A DNA stretch of 24,222 nucleotides from Porticoccaceae bacterium (lineage in GTDB: Bacteria; Pseudomonadota; Gammaproteobacteria; Pseudomonadales; Porticoccaceae), in contig DNBN01000135.1 of assembly GCA_003491845.1 (NCBI GenBank), positions 559 through 24,780 of the forward strand, written 5' to 3'. A model generated the notes under the pieces. The model was not told where the DNA came from and did not search any database. It saw nothing but the letters and a program-made list of their open reading frames with translations. Position 1 is the stretch's first letter. Each line of letters begins with the position of its first letter. The translations under genes were made by a program, and so were the position numbers. Positions 8,410 to 17,264 of this stretch are shown here, piece by piece.

Positions 8410-10395
8410 TCAATCGGTAGTATGAGCCTTCAATACATCCTCTAGAGCACTCAAATAGGGTCGATAGTTCTGCCACTGGGTCAAACCACCCTGAAAAATA
8501 GGCTGACGAACCTGCTCTGAACTAGCTGATCTAACCGGCCTTTTATTTTCATGGAAATTCACACAAGACGCCTCAAAGGGCAGACCACAGTGATCTAGTA
8601 ATCTTGCGACTTGAGACTCAAGATCGGTAACTACATCTTCGTAGTGAACCGTCAGACTGTAGCCTGGAAGACGCTTTGCCCAATGATCCATTAGTCGGTG
8701 ATAATCAGTGTAATAACGACCAATATCTTCCAAACTGTAAGTGAAGGCCTGACCCTCAGCAAATAGCTGCTTGAAATTAGCAAAACAGGCTGCCATAGGC
8801 GCTCGCCGAGCATCAATAATAGTTGCATTTGGCAAAATAGTGCGGATCAAAGGAATATGTATAAAATTGTTGGGCAACTTATCAACAAAACGTTTTGATC
8901 CGTCTCTGTACACAGAACAAGCATCTAAATACTGTTGTCCCAAATCCGTACGCTGATCAACACTAAGATCGACAAGTAATTTGGGGTAGTTTCGTGCCTC
9001 TCCGCGCTTTCGGTTACCTTCTAACTGAGCCGCAATACGGCTAATAAAATGAAGTTCAGCGGTACCCTCCACCTGAGAATGGCTAGCTAATATTTGCTCT
9101 AACAACGTTGACCCTGAGCGCGGTAAACCAACAACAAAAATAGGGCTCTTATCTGCATGTCCACCACGATCTAGCTGTGATATAAATTCGCTATCACAGA
9201 CATCCATAATATTCTCGACTCTCGCTGTATTATCAGCCGCATCATAGCCACTGAAGTGGCATTTTATTCTGTTACCTAAATCATAAGCAGCAAAGGATCC
9301 TGAGTAGTCTTTTGCATCTTCAAGCGCCTTACCTACAGCGAAAGCAAGATGATATTTATCACTGCTGTCAGCTTCAATACTATTTAACTGGTCTCTCATG
9401 CTGGCGACTTCGGCATCACTGAACTGCACGGTTTTTAAATTAGCAAGACTCCAATAGGCATCACCATGCTTAGGATCAGCTGAGATGGCTCGTCGATAAA
9501 CCTCCGCAGCCTGACTGCCCTTGCCTGAGTAACGTAATGAATGTCCATAACTGGTTAATATACTCACATCATTTGGAATGCGAGCAATGACGTCTTCGTA
9601 TATATCATGAGCCTGATCAAAGCGCCCTGCACTAGAGGCAATGGCCGCATGCAACGTTTTATAACCTATGTTATTGGTATCCAAACCAATCAGATAATCC
9701 ACTTCAGCCATTGCCGCATCAAATTTATCCTGCTTGGATAGTGCTAGTGCATATTTGTGCCGAGCCATATGGTAGTCCGGTGCCAACGCCAAACAACGCT
9801 TATATAACGTTACTGCCTCCTGCATCAAACCTAGCTTGTAACCTATATCTGCTAACAGTCGAATAGCATTAACATCAGTGGGATGAATGCGTAAGTATTC
9901 ACGACAAATGCCCTCAGCAACACCAATTCGGCCAGAAGCAAATAACTCCGTAGCCTGCTTCAATGCCGGATCAACACCTCGGGCTAGGTGTGCTTTTGCA
10001 TGGGCTCTAGCAGCGGAATGTTCATCGCCCTGAGTCAAATAAATGTCTGCTAGCACTTTCCATGCGACTAAAAACTCAGGATCAAGAACCACTGCTTGGT
10101 TCAGCGCATCTAAAGCGTCTCCCAGCTGCCCTGCGGAGTGCAACGCAAGTCCAAGCTCATAAGCGCCTTGAGGAACGCCCGGCTCCATGGCTGTAAATTT
10201 CGATAGATAATAAATCGACTCATCAACTGACCCGCTTAATCTGTGTGCAACACCCACTAAAAATACTGCGGGAGGATGCGTTTTATCCAGCTGAACTGCC
10301 TGTAGAGCAAAATCCAATGCTTCTGGGACTTTTTTCATCTGTAAATGAACTCTAGCGGACTCTACAAGCTGCACAATATTAGGGTTAGTATTCAT
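8410..10395 (-). CDS. TPR-repeat sulfotransferase
   Basis: The protein has about 661 residues from the chosen start. The first two thirds consist of tandem tetratricopeptide repeats with typical A-x-x-x-Y/L-x-x-A-L spacing. The last third is a sulfotransferase domain. G-L-P-R-S-G-S-T-L-L-E-Q is the PAPS 5'-phosphosulfate loop, followed by T-A-E-L, V-D-K-L-P-N-N and a C-terminal V-R-S-A-S-S-E-Q-V-R-Q-P motif seen in this family. It would transfer sulfate from PAPS to an acceptor recognised by the TPRs, possibly a peptide; the acceptor is unknown. A signal peptide is not evident. The start could instead be the ATG at 10470, which adds 25 residues unlike a TPR; both starts have weak GGGA/AGGGG sites. 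It lies between betA and the TonB receptor on the same strand. Confidence 0.88.
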   Translation of the reverse strand: MNTNPNIVQLVESARVHLQMKKVPEALDFALQAVQLDKTHPPAVFLVGVAHRLSGSVDESIYYLSKFTAMEPGVPQGAYELGLALHSAGQLGDALDALNQAVVLDPEFLVAWKVLADIYLTQGDEHSAARAHAKAHLARGVDPALKQATELFASGRIGVAEGICREYLRIHPTDVNAIRLLADIGYKLGLMQEAVTLYKRCLALAPDYHMARHKYALALSKQDKFDAAMAEVDYLIGLDTNNIGYKTLHAAIASSAGRFDQAHDIYEDVIARIPNDVSILTSYGHSLRYSGKGSQAAEVYRRAISADPKHGDAYWSLANLKTVQFSDAEVASMRDQLNSIEADSSDKYHLAFAVGKALEDAKDYSGSFAAYDLGNRIKCHFSGYDAADNTARVENIMDVCDSEFISQLDRGGHADKSPIFVVGLPRSGSTLLEQILASHSQVEGTAELHFISRIAAQLEGNRKRGEARNYPKLLVDLSVDQRTDLGQQYLDACSVYRDGSKRFVDKLPNNFIHIPLIRTILPNATIIDARRAPMAACFANFKQLFAEGQAFTYSLEDIGRYYTDYHRLMDHWAKRLPGYSLTVHYEDVVTDLESQVARLLDHCGLPFEASCVNFHENKRPVRSASSEQVRQPIFQGGLTQWQNYRPYLSALEDVLKAHTTD

Positions 10396-10504
10396 ATTTT
10401 TTAGTATCCCAATGTACAATGCATGGTTTATCAGTCTTTTAGCATGGACCCACACTAAGGCATAAATCATGCCTACTCAGCCCCTATAAACACTATCGAA
10501 TTAG

Positions 10505-12184
10505 TTACGTAGGCGTTGCAGTCTCTCGTTGACGCCGCTGCCAATACTTATCAATAAAAACATCCACCGACGAGCCTGGTTGTATGGTTTGCCCTCGGAT
10601 GATATCAGCTCCACGTTCGGCGACCATCATGGTTGGCGCATTTAAATTACCATTAGGAATTGACGGAAAAACAGACGAGTCAACGACCCTAATATTATGT
10701 AAACCGTGCACCCTTAGCTCTGCGTCAACCACGGCCATTTTGTCAATGCCGATTTTACACGTGCAAGATGGATGATAAGCACTATCGACGGATTGCCGAA
10801 TAAATGCATCGATTTGCTCGTCAGTTTTCGTATCATCATTAGGCTGAATAACCTCACCGCGAAAATCATCCATTGCGGGTTGGCTCATAATTTCTCGTGT
10901 TAAGTGGACACAGTTACGAAAGCCCTCACGATCTTCAGGTGTAGCCAGATAATTAAACAGTATTTCAGGATGCTGCCTAACGTCACCAGATCTGATACGA
11001 ACATGGCCGCGGCTAGTCGGTTTATTATGGCCGGCATGAACCTGAAATCCATGGCCTGTGAAAGCGACTTTGCCATCATAACTTATTGCACCAGGTAAAA
11101 AGTGATACTGAATATCAGGCCATTTAACGCCTGCTTTAGATCGAATAAAAGCACAGGCTTCAAAGTGATTTGTTCGCCCCAACCCGGTTTTGAGAAACAA
11201 CCATTGAGCACCAATCAGTGCCTTTTTAAATAAACCCAGCTCACTATTGAGCGTAATGGGCTGTTTACATCGATACTGAAAATTAAACTCCAGGTGATCT
11301 TGAAGATTTTCCCCAACTCCGGGCAAATGATGTACTACGTCAATTCCTGCCTGCTCTAAAACCTTCTTTGGTCCCACACCAGAAACCTGTAAAAGTTGCG
11401 GAGAACCTATGGATCCTGCGCTAATGATCACTTCACTATGAGCATCAAACTGACGTAATCGCCCATTGATACTACATTCGATTCCCGTCGCTGTTTTGCC
11501 TTCAAAAATAATTCGTGTGACCAGTGCTTTTTTTAAAATCGTCAGATTAGAGCGTTTTTTTGCCTCGATTAAATAGGCATGGCTGGTTGATGCGCGAATA
11601 CCATTATCAACATTCATAAATTTCTGACCAAAACCTTCCTGTCGATACCCATTGTAGTTTTCAGTTTCGATGTATCCGGCCTCTACTCCAGCATCGATAA
11701 ACGCGCGATACAAAGGATTGCGCATATTGTTACCACTGCTTATCGTAACCGGCCCCTGATCGCCGGTGTACTCGCCGCTGACACACTGATGATTCTCTAA
11801 CCTATTAAAATAGGGCAAACAGTTCTGATAGTTCCATCCTGCCGCACCTAGAGATTCCCATTCATCAAAATCTAAGGCATGACCTCTGACATATACCATG
11901 CCATTTATAGATGAAGATCCCCCCAACACCTTACCACGTGGACAATTCATTCTACGATTATCTAAATAAGGCTCAGGTACCGACTCAAAACCCCAATTGT
12001 ATTTTGCTGTATTCATGGGTATGCCTAATGCCGAAGGCATTCGCACAAAAACACTGCGATCAGAACCGCCATATTCAACTAACAGTACGCTGCAGTTACT
12101 ATCTTCACTTAGGCGCGCCGCCACTATAGCTCCAGCAGACCCGGCGCCAACAACAATATAATCATAGGTTTTTTGTTTCATCAT
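10505..12184 (-). CDS. betA: Choline dehydrogenase, GMC oxidoreductase family
   Basis: The protein has about 559 residues, matching the 550-560 of BetA. The N-terminal FAD motif is V-V-G-A-G-S-A-G. The GMC signature [15 protein letters not shown] follows, and a C-terminal catalytic histidine region reads [11 protein letters not shown], very characteristic of BetA. The end has [10 protein letters not shown]. It oxidises choline to betaine aldehyde, usually membrane-associated and feeding electrons to the respiratory chain. It is divergent from the hydrolase-betB transcript. The frame also opens with a GTG at 12193, but GAGA is then only 2 bases away; spacing to the ATG at 12184 is 11, so that start was preferred (12181 is a third option). 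Other GMC alcohol dehydrogenases are possible, but the nearby betB supports choline. Confidence 0.88.
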   Translation of the reverse strand: MMKQKTYDYIVVGAGSAGAIVAARLSEDSNCSVLLVEYGGSDRSVFVRMPSALGIPMNTAKYNWGFESVPEPYLDNRRMNCPRGKVLGGSSSINGMVYVRGHALDFDEWESLGAAGWNYQNCLPYFNRLENHQCVSGEYTGDQGPVTISSGNNMRNPLYRAFIDAGVEAGYIETENYNGYRQEGFGQKFMNVDNGIRASTSHAYLIEAKKRSNLTILKKALVTRIIFEGKTATGIECSINGRLRQFDAHSEVIISAGSIGSPQLLQVSGVGPKKVLEQAGIDVVHHLPGVGENLQDHLEFNFQYRCKQPITLNSELGLFKKALIGAQWLFLKTGLGRTNHFEACAFIRSKAGVKWPDIQYHFLPGAISYDGKVAFTGHGFQVHAGHNKPTSRGHVRIRSGDVRQHPEILFNYLATPEDREGFRNCVHLTREIMSQPAMDDFRGEVIQPNDDTKTDEQIDAFIRQSVDSAYHPSCTCKIGIDKMAVVDAELRVHGLHNIRVVDSSVFPSIPNGNLNAPTMMVAERGADIIRGQTIQPGSSVDVFIDKYWQRRQRETATPT

Positions 12185-12372
12185 TAGTGTCACATTCTCA
12201 CTTAATAAAGCAATTTTAAGGCCAGCTAGCGATTAAGTAGCGTCTTACTTATCTCTGTCCATTGATCTTATACACGAATACTATTAATGCATTTTGTCTT
12301 AAAATTTATTCGCAACAAAGAAGATTTTCAGTACCATCTTGTGTACTCTTTAGATAAAAGTAAATACATGAG

Positions 12373-12401
12373 TTGACCAAAAAAAGCGTTGATCTAATAA
12401 T
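12373..12401 (+). promoter_or_regulatory. Sigma-70-type promoter for the hydrolase-betB transcript
   Basis: TTGACC at 12373-12378 (5 of 6 to consensus) and AATAAT at 12396-12401 (5 of 6) are separated by the ideal 17 bases. Transcription would start near 12408, giving a leader of roughly 60 bases before the hydrolase ATG at 12471. The remainder of the 12185-12470 gap must hold the opposing betA promoter, which was not resolved. No BetI-like operator could be identified by eye. Confidence 0.6.
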
Positions 12402-12470
12402 CATCAGGTATAGGGTATTGGCGCATAAATAACCCAATCAAGTCAACATAACTCTGGGGCGCTAGAACCG

Positions 12471-13499
12471 ATGAAATCACATTATTTTTTAACCCTTCTC
12501 CTACTTTTGGTGTTTAACAACGCTCAGGGATCAGAGGGGCCGCTGCCTTTGGCAGTATCTTTTGACTCTCTAGGGCCAACTGTTCATCAACTTAAAAGCA
12601 AAGATGGCCGCCTGATTCACTATATCGATGATGGTGAAGAAAATGCTATTCCAGTTGTTTTTACAGGAGGTTTGGGGACTTCTGTTCGCGCTATAAGACT
12701 GTTGGATTTTTTACGTACTATGCGTCGGTCATTAAACTTACGTTTCATAACAGTTGAACGCAACGGCTACGGCCAAACCGCATTTAACCCTATGCTGGGC
12801 ATGGCTGATTACGTCGAAGATGTAGAACAGGTTTTGGCGCATCTAAATATTAGTAACTTTTCACTCTTTGGTATTTCCGGTGGTGGACCTTACACAGCAA
12901 AGATTGCCGAAAAAAATTATCGGCAACTGTTGTCAATCCATATGGCGGCGACATCACCCCTAATAGACCGGACTGCTTGGTGTGCGCAAAATAAACGTCA
13001 AAATCCCTATCGTGATCTTCTTGCTTATCCAATGCAATTTTTCGGATTTCCCTCATCCAGCAGTGTCCATCAGCTTATAGGTTTTCAAGATACAGCTTTT
13101 GACGAGGCGGCACGCGCTCACAATATTCGTGGCCAATCTGCTGATCCAGCACCTTTAGACCATGAAATAGCGCTCTACTGTAAAGAGGATCCCATTAATG
13201 CAGCCAACATTAACACCAAAGTATTTGTTTATCGAGGACTCGCTGATAGCTTGCTAAGCACCGAAAGTACCGATATTTGGTCTACAGCATACCCCAATGC
13301 AGAAGTAATCCTAAGGCATTACCCTGGAGAAGGGCATGACGTGCAGTACCGGCACCTTGACCAAATTTTACTAGACATCGCTCACCTTAATACTGATATT
13401 TTAGTCTGCCAAGATGGTTCTCAGAAGTTTATAACACCGTCAAAAATGAACGCCGAATTAAGCGAAAATGAACACCTAGGTTTATGTGTGTGGCAATAG
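12471..13499 (+). CDS. Secreted alpha/beta hydrolase
   Basis: The protein has 342 residues. A signal peptide with a leucine-rich core (residues 6-15) ends near G20, so it is probably periplasmic. The alpha/beta-hydrolase fold is shown by the nucleophile elbow G-I-S136-G-G-G, an oxyanion-type G-G-L-G-T near residue 66, a candidate acid in R-G-L-A-D, and the catalytic histidine in G-E-G-H-D. The gene is 41 bases upstream of betB and shares its transcript, so hydrolysis of a choline- or betaine-containing ester is an attractive but unproven role. A GGGG about 11 bases before the ATG is a weak ribosome site. The substrate cannot be read from sequence; esterase, lipase, epoxide hydrolase and peptidase activities are all known in the fold. 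Confidence 0.87.
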   Translation: MKSHYFLTLLLLLVFNNAQGSEGPLPLAVSFDSLGPTVHQLKSKDGRLIHYIDDGEENAIPVVFTGGLGTSVRAIRLLDFLRTMRRSLNLRFITVERNGYGQTAFNPMLGMADYVEDVEQVLAHLNISNFSLFGISGGGPYTAKIAEKNYRQLLSIHMAATSPLIDRTAWCAQNKRQNPYRDLLAYPMQFFGFPSSSSVHQLIGFQDTAFDEAARAHNIRGQSADPAPLDHEIALYCKEDPINAANINTKVFVYRGLADSLLSTESTDIWSTAYPNAEVILRHYPGEGHDVQYRHLDQILLDIAHLNTDILVCQDGSQKFITPSKMNAELSENEHLGLCVWQ

Positions 13500-13540
13500 T
13501 ATATTGACCTCACAAGATCAAAATTTTTAGCGGAGACACC

Positions 13541-14995
13541 ATGAATACCCAGCCAATAGCAAGTCACTTTATTAACGGCGCCTACATCGAAGATATTCAA
13601 GGCCAACCCATTGATGTCATCTATCCCGCCACAGGTGACGTTATTGCCCGTGTTTACTCAGCGACACCCGATATTATTCAGCGTGCTATTGAAAGTGCTA
13701 TTCAAGCACAAATCGCTTGGAGCAGCATGTCAGGTACGGAGCGTGGTCGAATTTTACTGCGCGCAGCGAGCATTATTCGTCAACGAAATGATGAACTCTC
13801 GGTATTAGAGACTTACGATACTGGTAAGCCATTATCTGAGACTCTCTATGCTGATGCTACTAGTGCTGCCGATTGTTTGGAGTACTTTGGAGGCTTAGCT
13901 GGCACAATTACCGGAGAACACATCCCTTTGGCCGATGGTAATTGGGCTTATACCCGCCGCGAACCTCTAGGGCTTTGCGTAGGTATTGGTGCATGGAATT
14001 ATCCTACTCAGATATCATGCTGGAAAGCTGCTCCAGCATTAGCCTGTGGCAATGCTATGATATTTAAACCATCGGAAACAACACCACTTTGCGCACTTAA
14101 GATTGCCGAAATTTTTATTGAAGCCGGTTTGCCCGCAGGGCTGTATAATGTTGTCCAGGGCTTAGGTGATGTTGGCGCCGCACTTGTTAATGATCCTCGC
14201 GTTAATAAGGTTTCTCTCACCGGATCAGTGCCCACCGGACGTAAGGTATATGCCGCTGCCGCTTCACAGATGAAGCAGGTGACAATGGAGCTAGGAGGCA
14301 AATCACCCTTAATCATCTTTGATGATGCCAATCTTGAAAACGCCGTTAGTGGCGCCATTTTGGCTAATTTCTATTCAACGGGACAAATTTGCTCCAACGG
14401 CACCCGAGTGTTTGTCCAACAAGGGATCCTAAAGGCATTTTTAGCGCGACTGGTGGACCGTCTAGATCAAGCCATAGTGGGAGATCCGCAAAACTTAAAG
14501 ACTACTTTTGGCCCAATGGTTAGTAAGCGCCAACTCGACATCGTACTCAACTATATTGAAAAAGGAAAGGCGGAAGGCGCGAGACTGGTAACTGGAGGTA
14601 AGGCTATTTCTGGGCCAGGGTACTATCTGCAGCCAACGATATTTTGTGATGTTACTGATGAGATGACTATTGCCAAAGAAGAAGTATTTGGCCCTCTTAT
14701 GTCTGTGCTTACTTTTGACAATGAAACTGAAGTTATTACACGAGCAAATGCCACAGAGTTTGGCTTAGCCGCTGGTGTATTTACAGCAGATATCAGCCGC
14801 GCTCATCGGATGGTAAACGCTATCAAAGCCGGTACATGTTTTATCAATTCCTACAATGATGCACCTGTAGAAGCTCCTTTTGGCGGCTTTAATATGTCTG
14901 GTGTTGGCCGTGAAAACTCAAAGGCTGCAGTGGCACACTATACACAAATAAAGTCTGTATTTGTTCGTATGGGCGATGTAGACGCTCCCTTTTAA
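13541..14995 (+). CDS. betB: Betaine aldehyde dehydrogenase
   Basis: The protein has 484 residues (E. coli BetB has 490). It is a full-length NAD(P)-dependent aldehyde dehydrogenase. G-I-G-A-W-N-Y-P is the active-site asparagine region, S-L-T-G-S-V-P-T-G binds nucleotide, M-E-L-G-G-K-S-P holds the general-base glutamate, and [12 protein letters not shown] holds the catalytic cysteine in a BetB-specific setting. It oxidises betaine aldehyde to glycine betaine, completing the route begun by the divergent betA. GGAG 7 bases before the ATG is a good ribosome site. It follows the secreted hydrolase by 41 bases and is probably cotranscribed. The C-terminal [11 protein letters not shown] is also typical. 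Confidence 0.93.
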   Translation: MNTQPIASHFINGAYIEDIQGQPIDVIYPATGDVIARVYSATPDIIQRAIESAIQAQIAWSSMSGTERGRILLRAASIIRQRNDELSVLETYDTGKPLSETLYADATSAADCLEYFGGLAGTITGEHIPLADGNWAYTRREPLGLCVGIGAWNYPTQISCWKAAPALACGNAMIFKPSETTPLCALKIAEIFIEAGLPAGLYNVVQGLGDVGAALVNDPRVNKVSLTGSVPTGRKVYAAAASQMKQVTMELGGKSPLIIFDDANLENAVSGAILANFYSTGQICSNGTRVFVQQGILKAFLARLVDRLDQAIVGDPQNLKTTFGPMVSKRQLDIVLNYIEKGKAEGARLVTGGKAISGPGYYLQPTIFCDVTDEMTIAKEEVFGPLMSVLTFDNETEVITRANATEFGLAAGVFTADISRAHRMVNAIKAGTCFINSYNDAPVEAPFGGFNMSGVGRENSKAAVAHYTQIKSVFVRMGDVDAPF

Positions 14996-15336
14996 GTTCG
15001 TCTGCCTAGCGTATTAACAAAGAAAATAAAATAATTAGTCTTTTTTAAAATAAATTGAACTAATTCAAAATAAGCTGTCCAATTAAAGGCAAATGATGAT
15101 TGCATATACTCTCCCCTGAGTAGTTAGTGAAAGTGTTAGACCCCAAGAAGCAGAAAAACCTCAGCCTTAACGGCTGGGGTTTTTTTGTTTTGATTATTCA
15201 AAAATAAAACAGAATTCTGTCTGATTTCATCTTACTTTGAGCAGTCACAGATATTGCCTCTTAAATGCAAGTAGTGTTACTGTCAACGCAATAAACTAAT
15301 ACTATTTGATGTTGCTACACACCTTAGGAGCTGACC
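14996..15336. other. Intergenic region after betB with a terminator and possible short transcript
   Basis: This 341-base gap has no convincing protein gene. It contains a strong terminator at 15157-15187, about 160 bases after betB. A TATACT at 15105-15110 lies some 47 bases before that hairpin, with only a poor -35 match (ATTAAA, 15082-15087). A roughly 70-base RNA from about 15117 to 15187 is thus conceivable, though the hairpin may simply end the betB mRNA. The stretch 15188-15336 should carry the promoter of the PHP gene; no clear boxes were assigned. Confidence 0.4.
15157..15187 (+). terminator. Rho-independent terminator downstream of betB
   Basis: A 10-bp stem with one G-T pair (AACCTCAGCC at 15157-15166, GGCTGGGGTT at 15172-15181) and a 5-base loop is followed by a run of T. 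It is a strong plus-strand terminator. Confidence 0.88.
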
Positions 15337-16539
15337 ATGAACATTTTTACTGTCAACTATGTGTGCCTTGTTGCCTTAACAACTAGCCTTAGTTTCTCTG
15401 CGGTAGCCCATGAACAAGCGGAGACCCCCACACTGCTGAGCGATCGGCTAATCGCGTTTCCCGACACTGCTAACTATCAAACCTTGACGGTGGATCTACA
15501 CACCCACAGCGTCTTTTCTGATGGTCATGTTTGGCCCAATATCAGAGTTTCGGAAGCGCAACAAGATGGACTAGATGCGGTAGCTATTACAGAACATTTA
15601 GAATATCAACCACACCTTACTGACATTCCACATAAAGATCGAAATCGTGCCTATCAGATTGCAGCTGAAGCTGCTGAGGGATCTAATGTCATTGTCCTGC
15701 GTGGTAGCGAAATCACCAGAGAAGAACCCGTCGGGCATATTAATGCAATATTTATTAATGATGCCAATAGATTACTATATGTAGAAGGCGCTGCAAAAAC
15801 GTCTGATGATCCACGCATCTTTGGACATGCAGCTATTCAATGGCCGGCGCAAAATGCGGTCGAAGCGGCTCACAAGCAAGGGGCCTTTATGTTTTGGAAT
15901 CACCCCAACTGGTCGAATCGCAAGACCTCAGGGATAACCAAAATGCCCTCATTTCACCAAAAAAATGCAAAAAATGGTTTGCTGCATGGTATCGAAGTTG
16001 CTAACAGTAAATGGTATGCCGAAGCCGCATTTCAAACGGCGCTGGACTACAACCTCACACTAATTGGTACGTCTGATGTACATGATCTGATCGACTGGGA
16101 CTACACACCACACCAAGGTGGCCATCGTCCGGTTACATTGATTTTTGCAAAAGAAAAATCTGCAGATAGTATCAAAGAAGCACTTTTTGCCCGGCGTACA
16201 GTGGTGTGGTTCAAGAATCTACTGATCGGACGTGAGATTGATCTTTCTCCTTTGCTCAAAGCAAGCCTTGAAATAACTGATATGCGCTACCAACCCGGGA
16301 CGGTTATCGTAGAGATAGACATAAAAAACCGGTCTGACGCAAATTTTGAAGCCCGTTACGATGGACCTCACAGTTTAGGATTAACCAGTGATCGGTTTGT
16401 GATCGAAGCGCACAAAACAACCACCATTGAAATCAAACCAGGGGCAAGAATTGACAACATACAGCTGCCCTTAATCTTAGAAAATACACTGGTAGATCCG
16501 AACACACATGGGAAAATCACACTGAGTGCAAACCTATAG
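15337..16539 (+). CDS. Secreted PHP-domain phosphodiesterase-like protein
   Basis: The protein has 400 residues. A signal peptide ends near A-V-A-H (residues about 20-24), implying a periplasmic location. The PHP metal motifs are complete: D-L-H-T-H-S-x-x-S-D-G near 55-65, T-E-H, G-S-E with G-H-I-N, W-N-H-P, and T-S-D-V-H near 250. The last 90 residues look like a beta-sandwich. The layout resembles the Sb-PDE group of bacterial phosphodiesterases that cleave organophosphate esters; that match is from memory, not a search. TTAGGAG 6 bases before the ATG is an excellent ribosome site. It lies two genes from betAB, so cleavage of a phosphodiester such as glycerophosphocholine is a possible role. 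A generic polymer or nucleotide phosphoesterase remains equally open. Confidence 0.82.
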   Translation: MNIFTVNYVCLVALTTSLSFSAVAHEQAETPTLLSDRLIAFPDTANYQTLTVDLHTHSVFSDGHVWPNIRVSEAQQDGLDAVAITEHLEYQPHLTDIPHKDRNRAYQIAAEAAEGSNVIVLRGSEITREEPVGHINAIFINDANRLLYVEGAAKTSDDPRIFGHAAIQWPAQNAVEAAHKQGAFMFWNHPNWSNRKTSGITKMPSFHQKNAKNGLLHGIEVANSKWYAEAAFQTALDYNLTLIGTSDVHDLIDWDYTPHQGGHRPVTLIFAKEKSADSIKEALFARRTVVWFKNLLIGREIDLSPLLKASLEITDMRYQPGTVIVEIDIKNRSDANFEARYDGPHSLGLTSDRFVIEAHKTTTIEIKPGARIDNIQLPLILENTLVDPNTHGKITLSANL

Positions 16540-16731
16540 AGGTGGGAGCTTACAATGGAGTCTTGTGTAGTAAAAGACTTACTAGTGATGGCATTGACTG
16601 AAAGTGAAGTGTTGGCAAACCAACACTATTTGAAGCACCATAATCTGCCATAAAACCGCTGGTACAAGCCTAAAATAGTATGTAAAAATCAACGTATCAC
16701 CATAACTAAGACAACAGAGATAAACCGACGA

Positions 16732-17238
16732 ATGAATAAGCTAATGTTATGTATCTTTTTAGTACCACTGCCAGCACTGGCTGAGATAACGACCTTGGAT
16801 ATGCCAATAAATCACTGTATTTCTGACGACCAATCGATAGGCGATTCAGCTTTTTGGGCTAGCTCTGCGGTGCAAAAATTCGCCGATAAAGAGTATGCAA
16901 GCGCCATCGCTACAGTAGATGCCTGTTTTAGCCAATGGGGCCTAGAAGCTGCTCATGCACAAAAAAAAATGAACACTAAACGCAAAGACTGCCCCCCTAT
17001 GGGTGCCGTGAATGGAAGAACTAAGCAAAAAATAGAAAAAAACTATCTTATCAATGATGTGTCGATGGCTCTCTGGGCAAAAGCACGCTCTCTGCACGAA
17101 TTGAAGGGACTTGAGGCGGCAACTCAAAGCTATAGCCAATGTGTGTATATGGCCTGCGGTCGGGCCTGGGACCCCAATGGTTGGTACTGGAGTCCCGCCT
17201 CGGATTGTGCTGACAAGGTACGTCATCTCGTTGAATGA
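16732..17238 (+). CDS. Small secreted cysteine-rich protein, TPR-like, unknown function
   Basis: The protein has 168 residues. A short signal peptide (L-P-A-L-A, cleavage after A17) is followed by a mature part with six cysteines (C29, C65, C87, C137, C142, C159), an even number that suits disulfides in the periplasm. Helical stretches at about 42-65 and 108-138 look like degenerate TPR helices (Y-A-S-A-I-A-T-V-D-A; A-T-Q-S-Y-S-Q-C). The conserved-looking end is A-C-G-R-A-W-D-P-N-G-W-Y-W. Similar small proteins are, to my recollection, sometimes labelled beta-glucanase precursor, but no catalytic motif is visible. It lies 192 bases after the PHP gene and faces the GH17 gene with only 26 bases between. 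The function is not known. Confidence 0.72.
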   Translation: MNKLMLCIFLVPLPALAEITTLDMPINHCISDDQSIGDSAFWASSAVQKFADKEYASAIATVDACFSQWGLEAAHAQKKMNTKRKDCPPMGAVNGRTKQKIEKNYLINDVSMALWAKARSLHELKGLEAATQSYSQCVYMACGRAWDPNGWYWSPASDCADKVRHLVE

Positions 17239-17264
17239 TTTTCACGCTACCAGGCAATAAATAA

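Noticed and set aside
14008..14358. Minus-strand open frame of 116 codons inside betB
   Set aside because: Entirely antisense to a well-conserved aldehyde dehydrogenase; typical shadow frame.
16608..16627. Inverted repeat AGTGTTGG / CCAACACT with a 4-base loop after the PHP gene
   Set aside because: The 8-bp stem is not followed by a T run, so it was not called a terminator; it could be a weak hairpin or chance.
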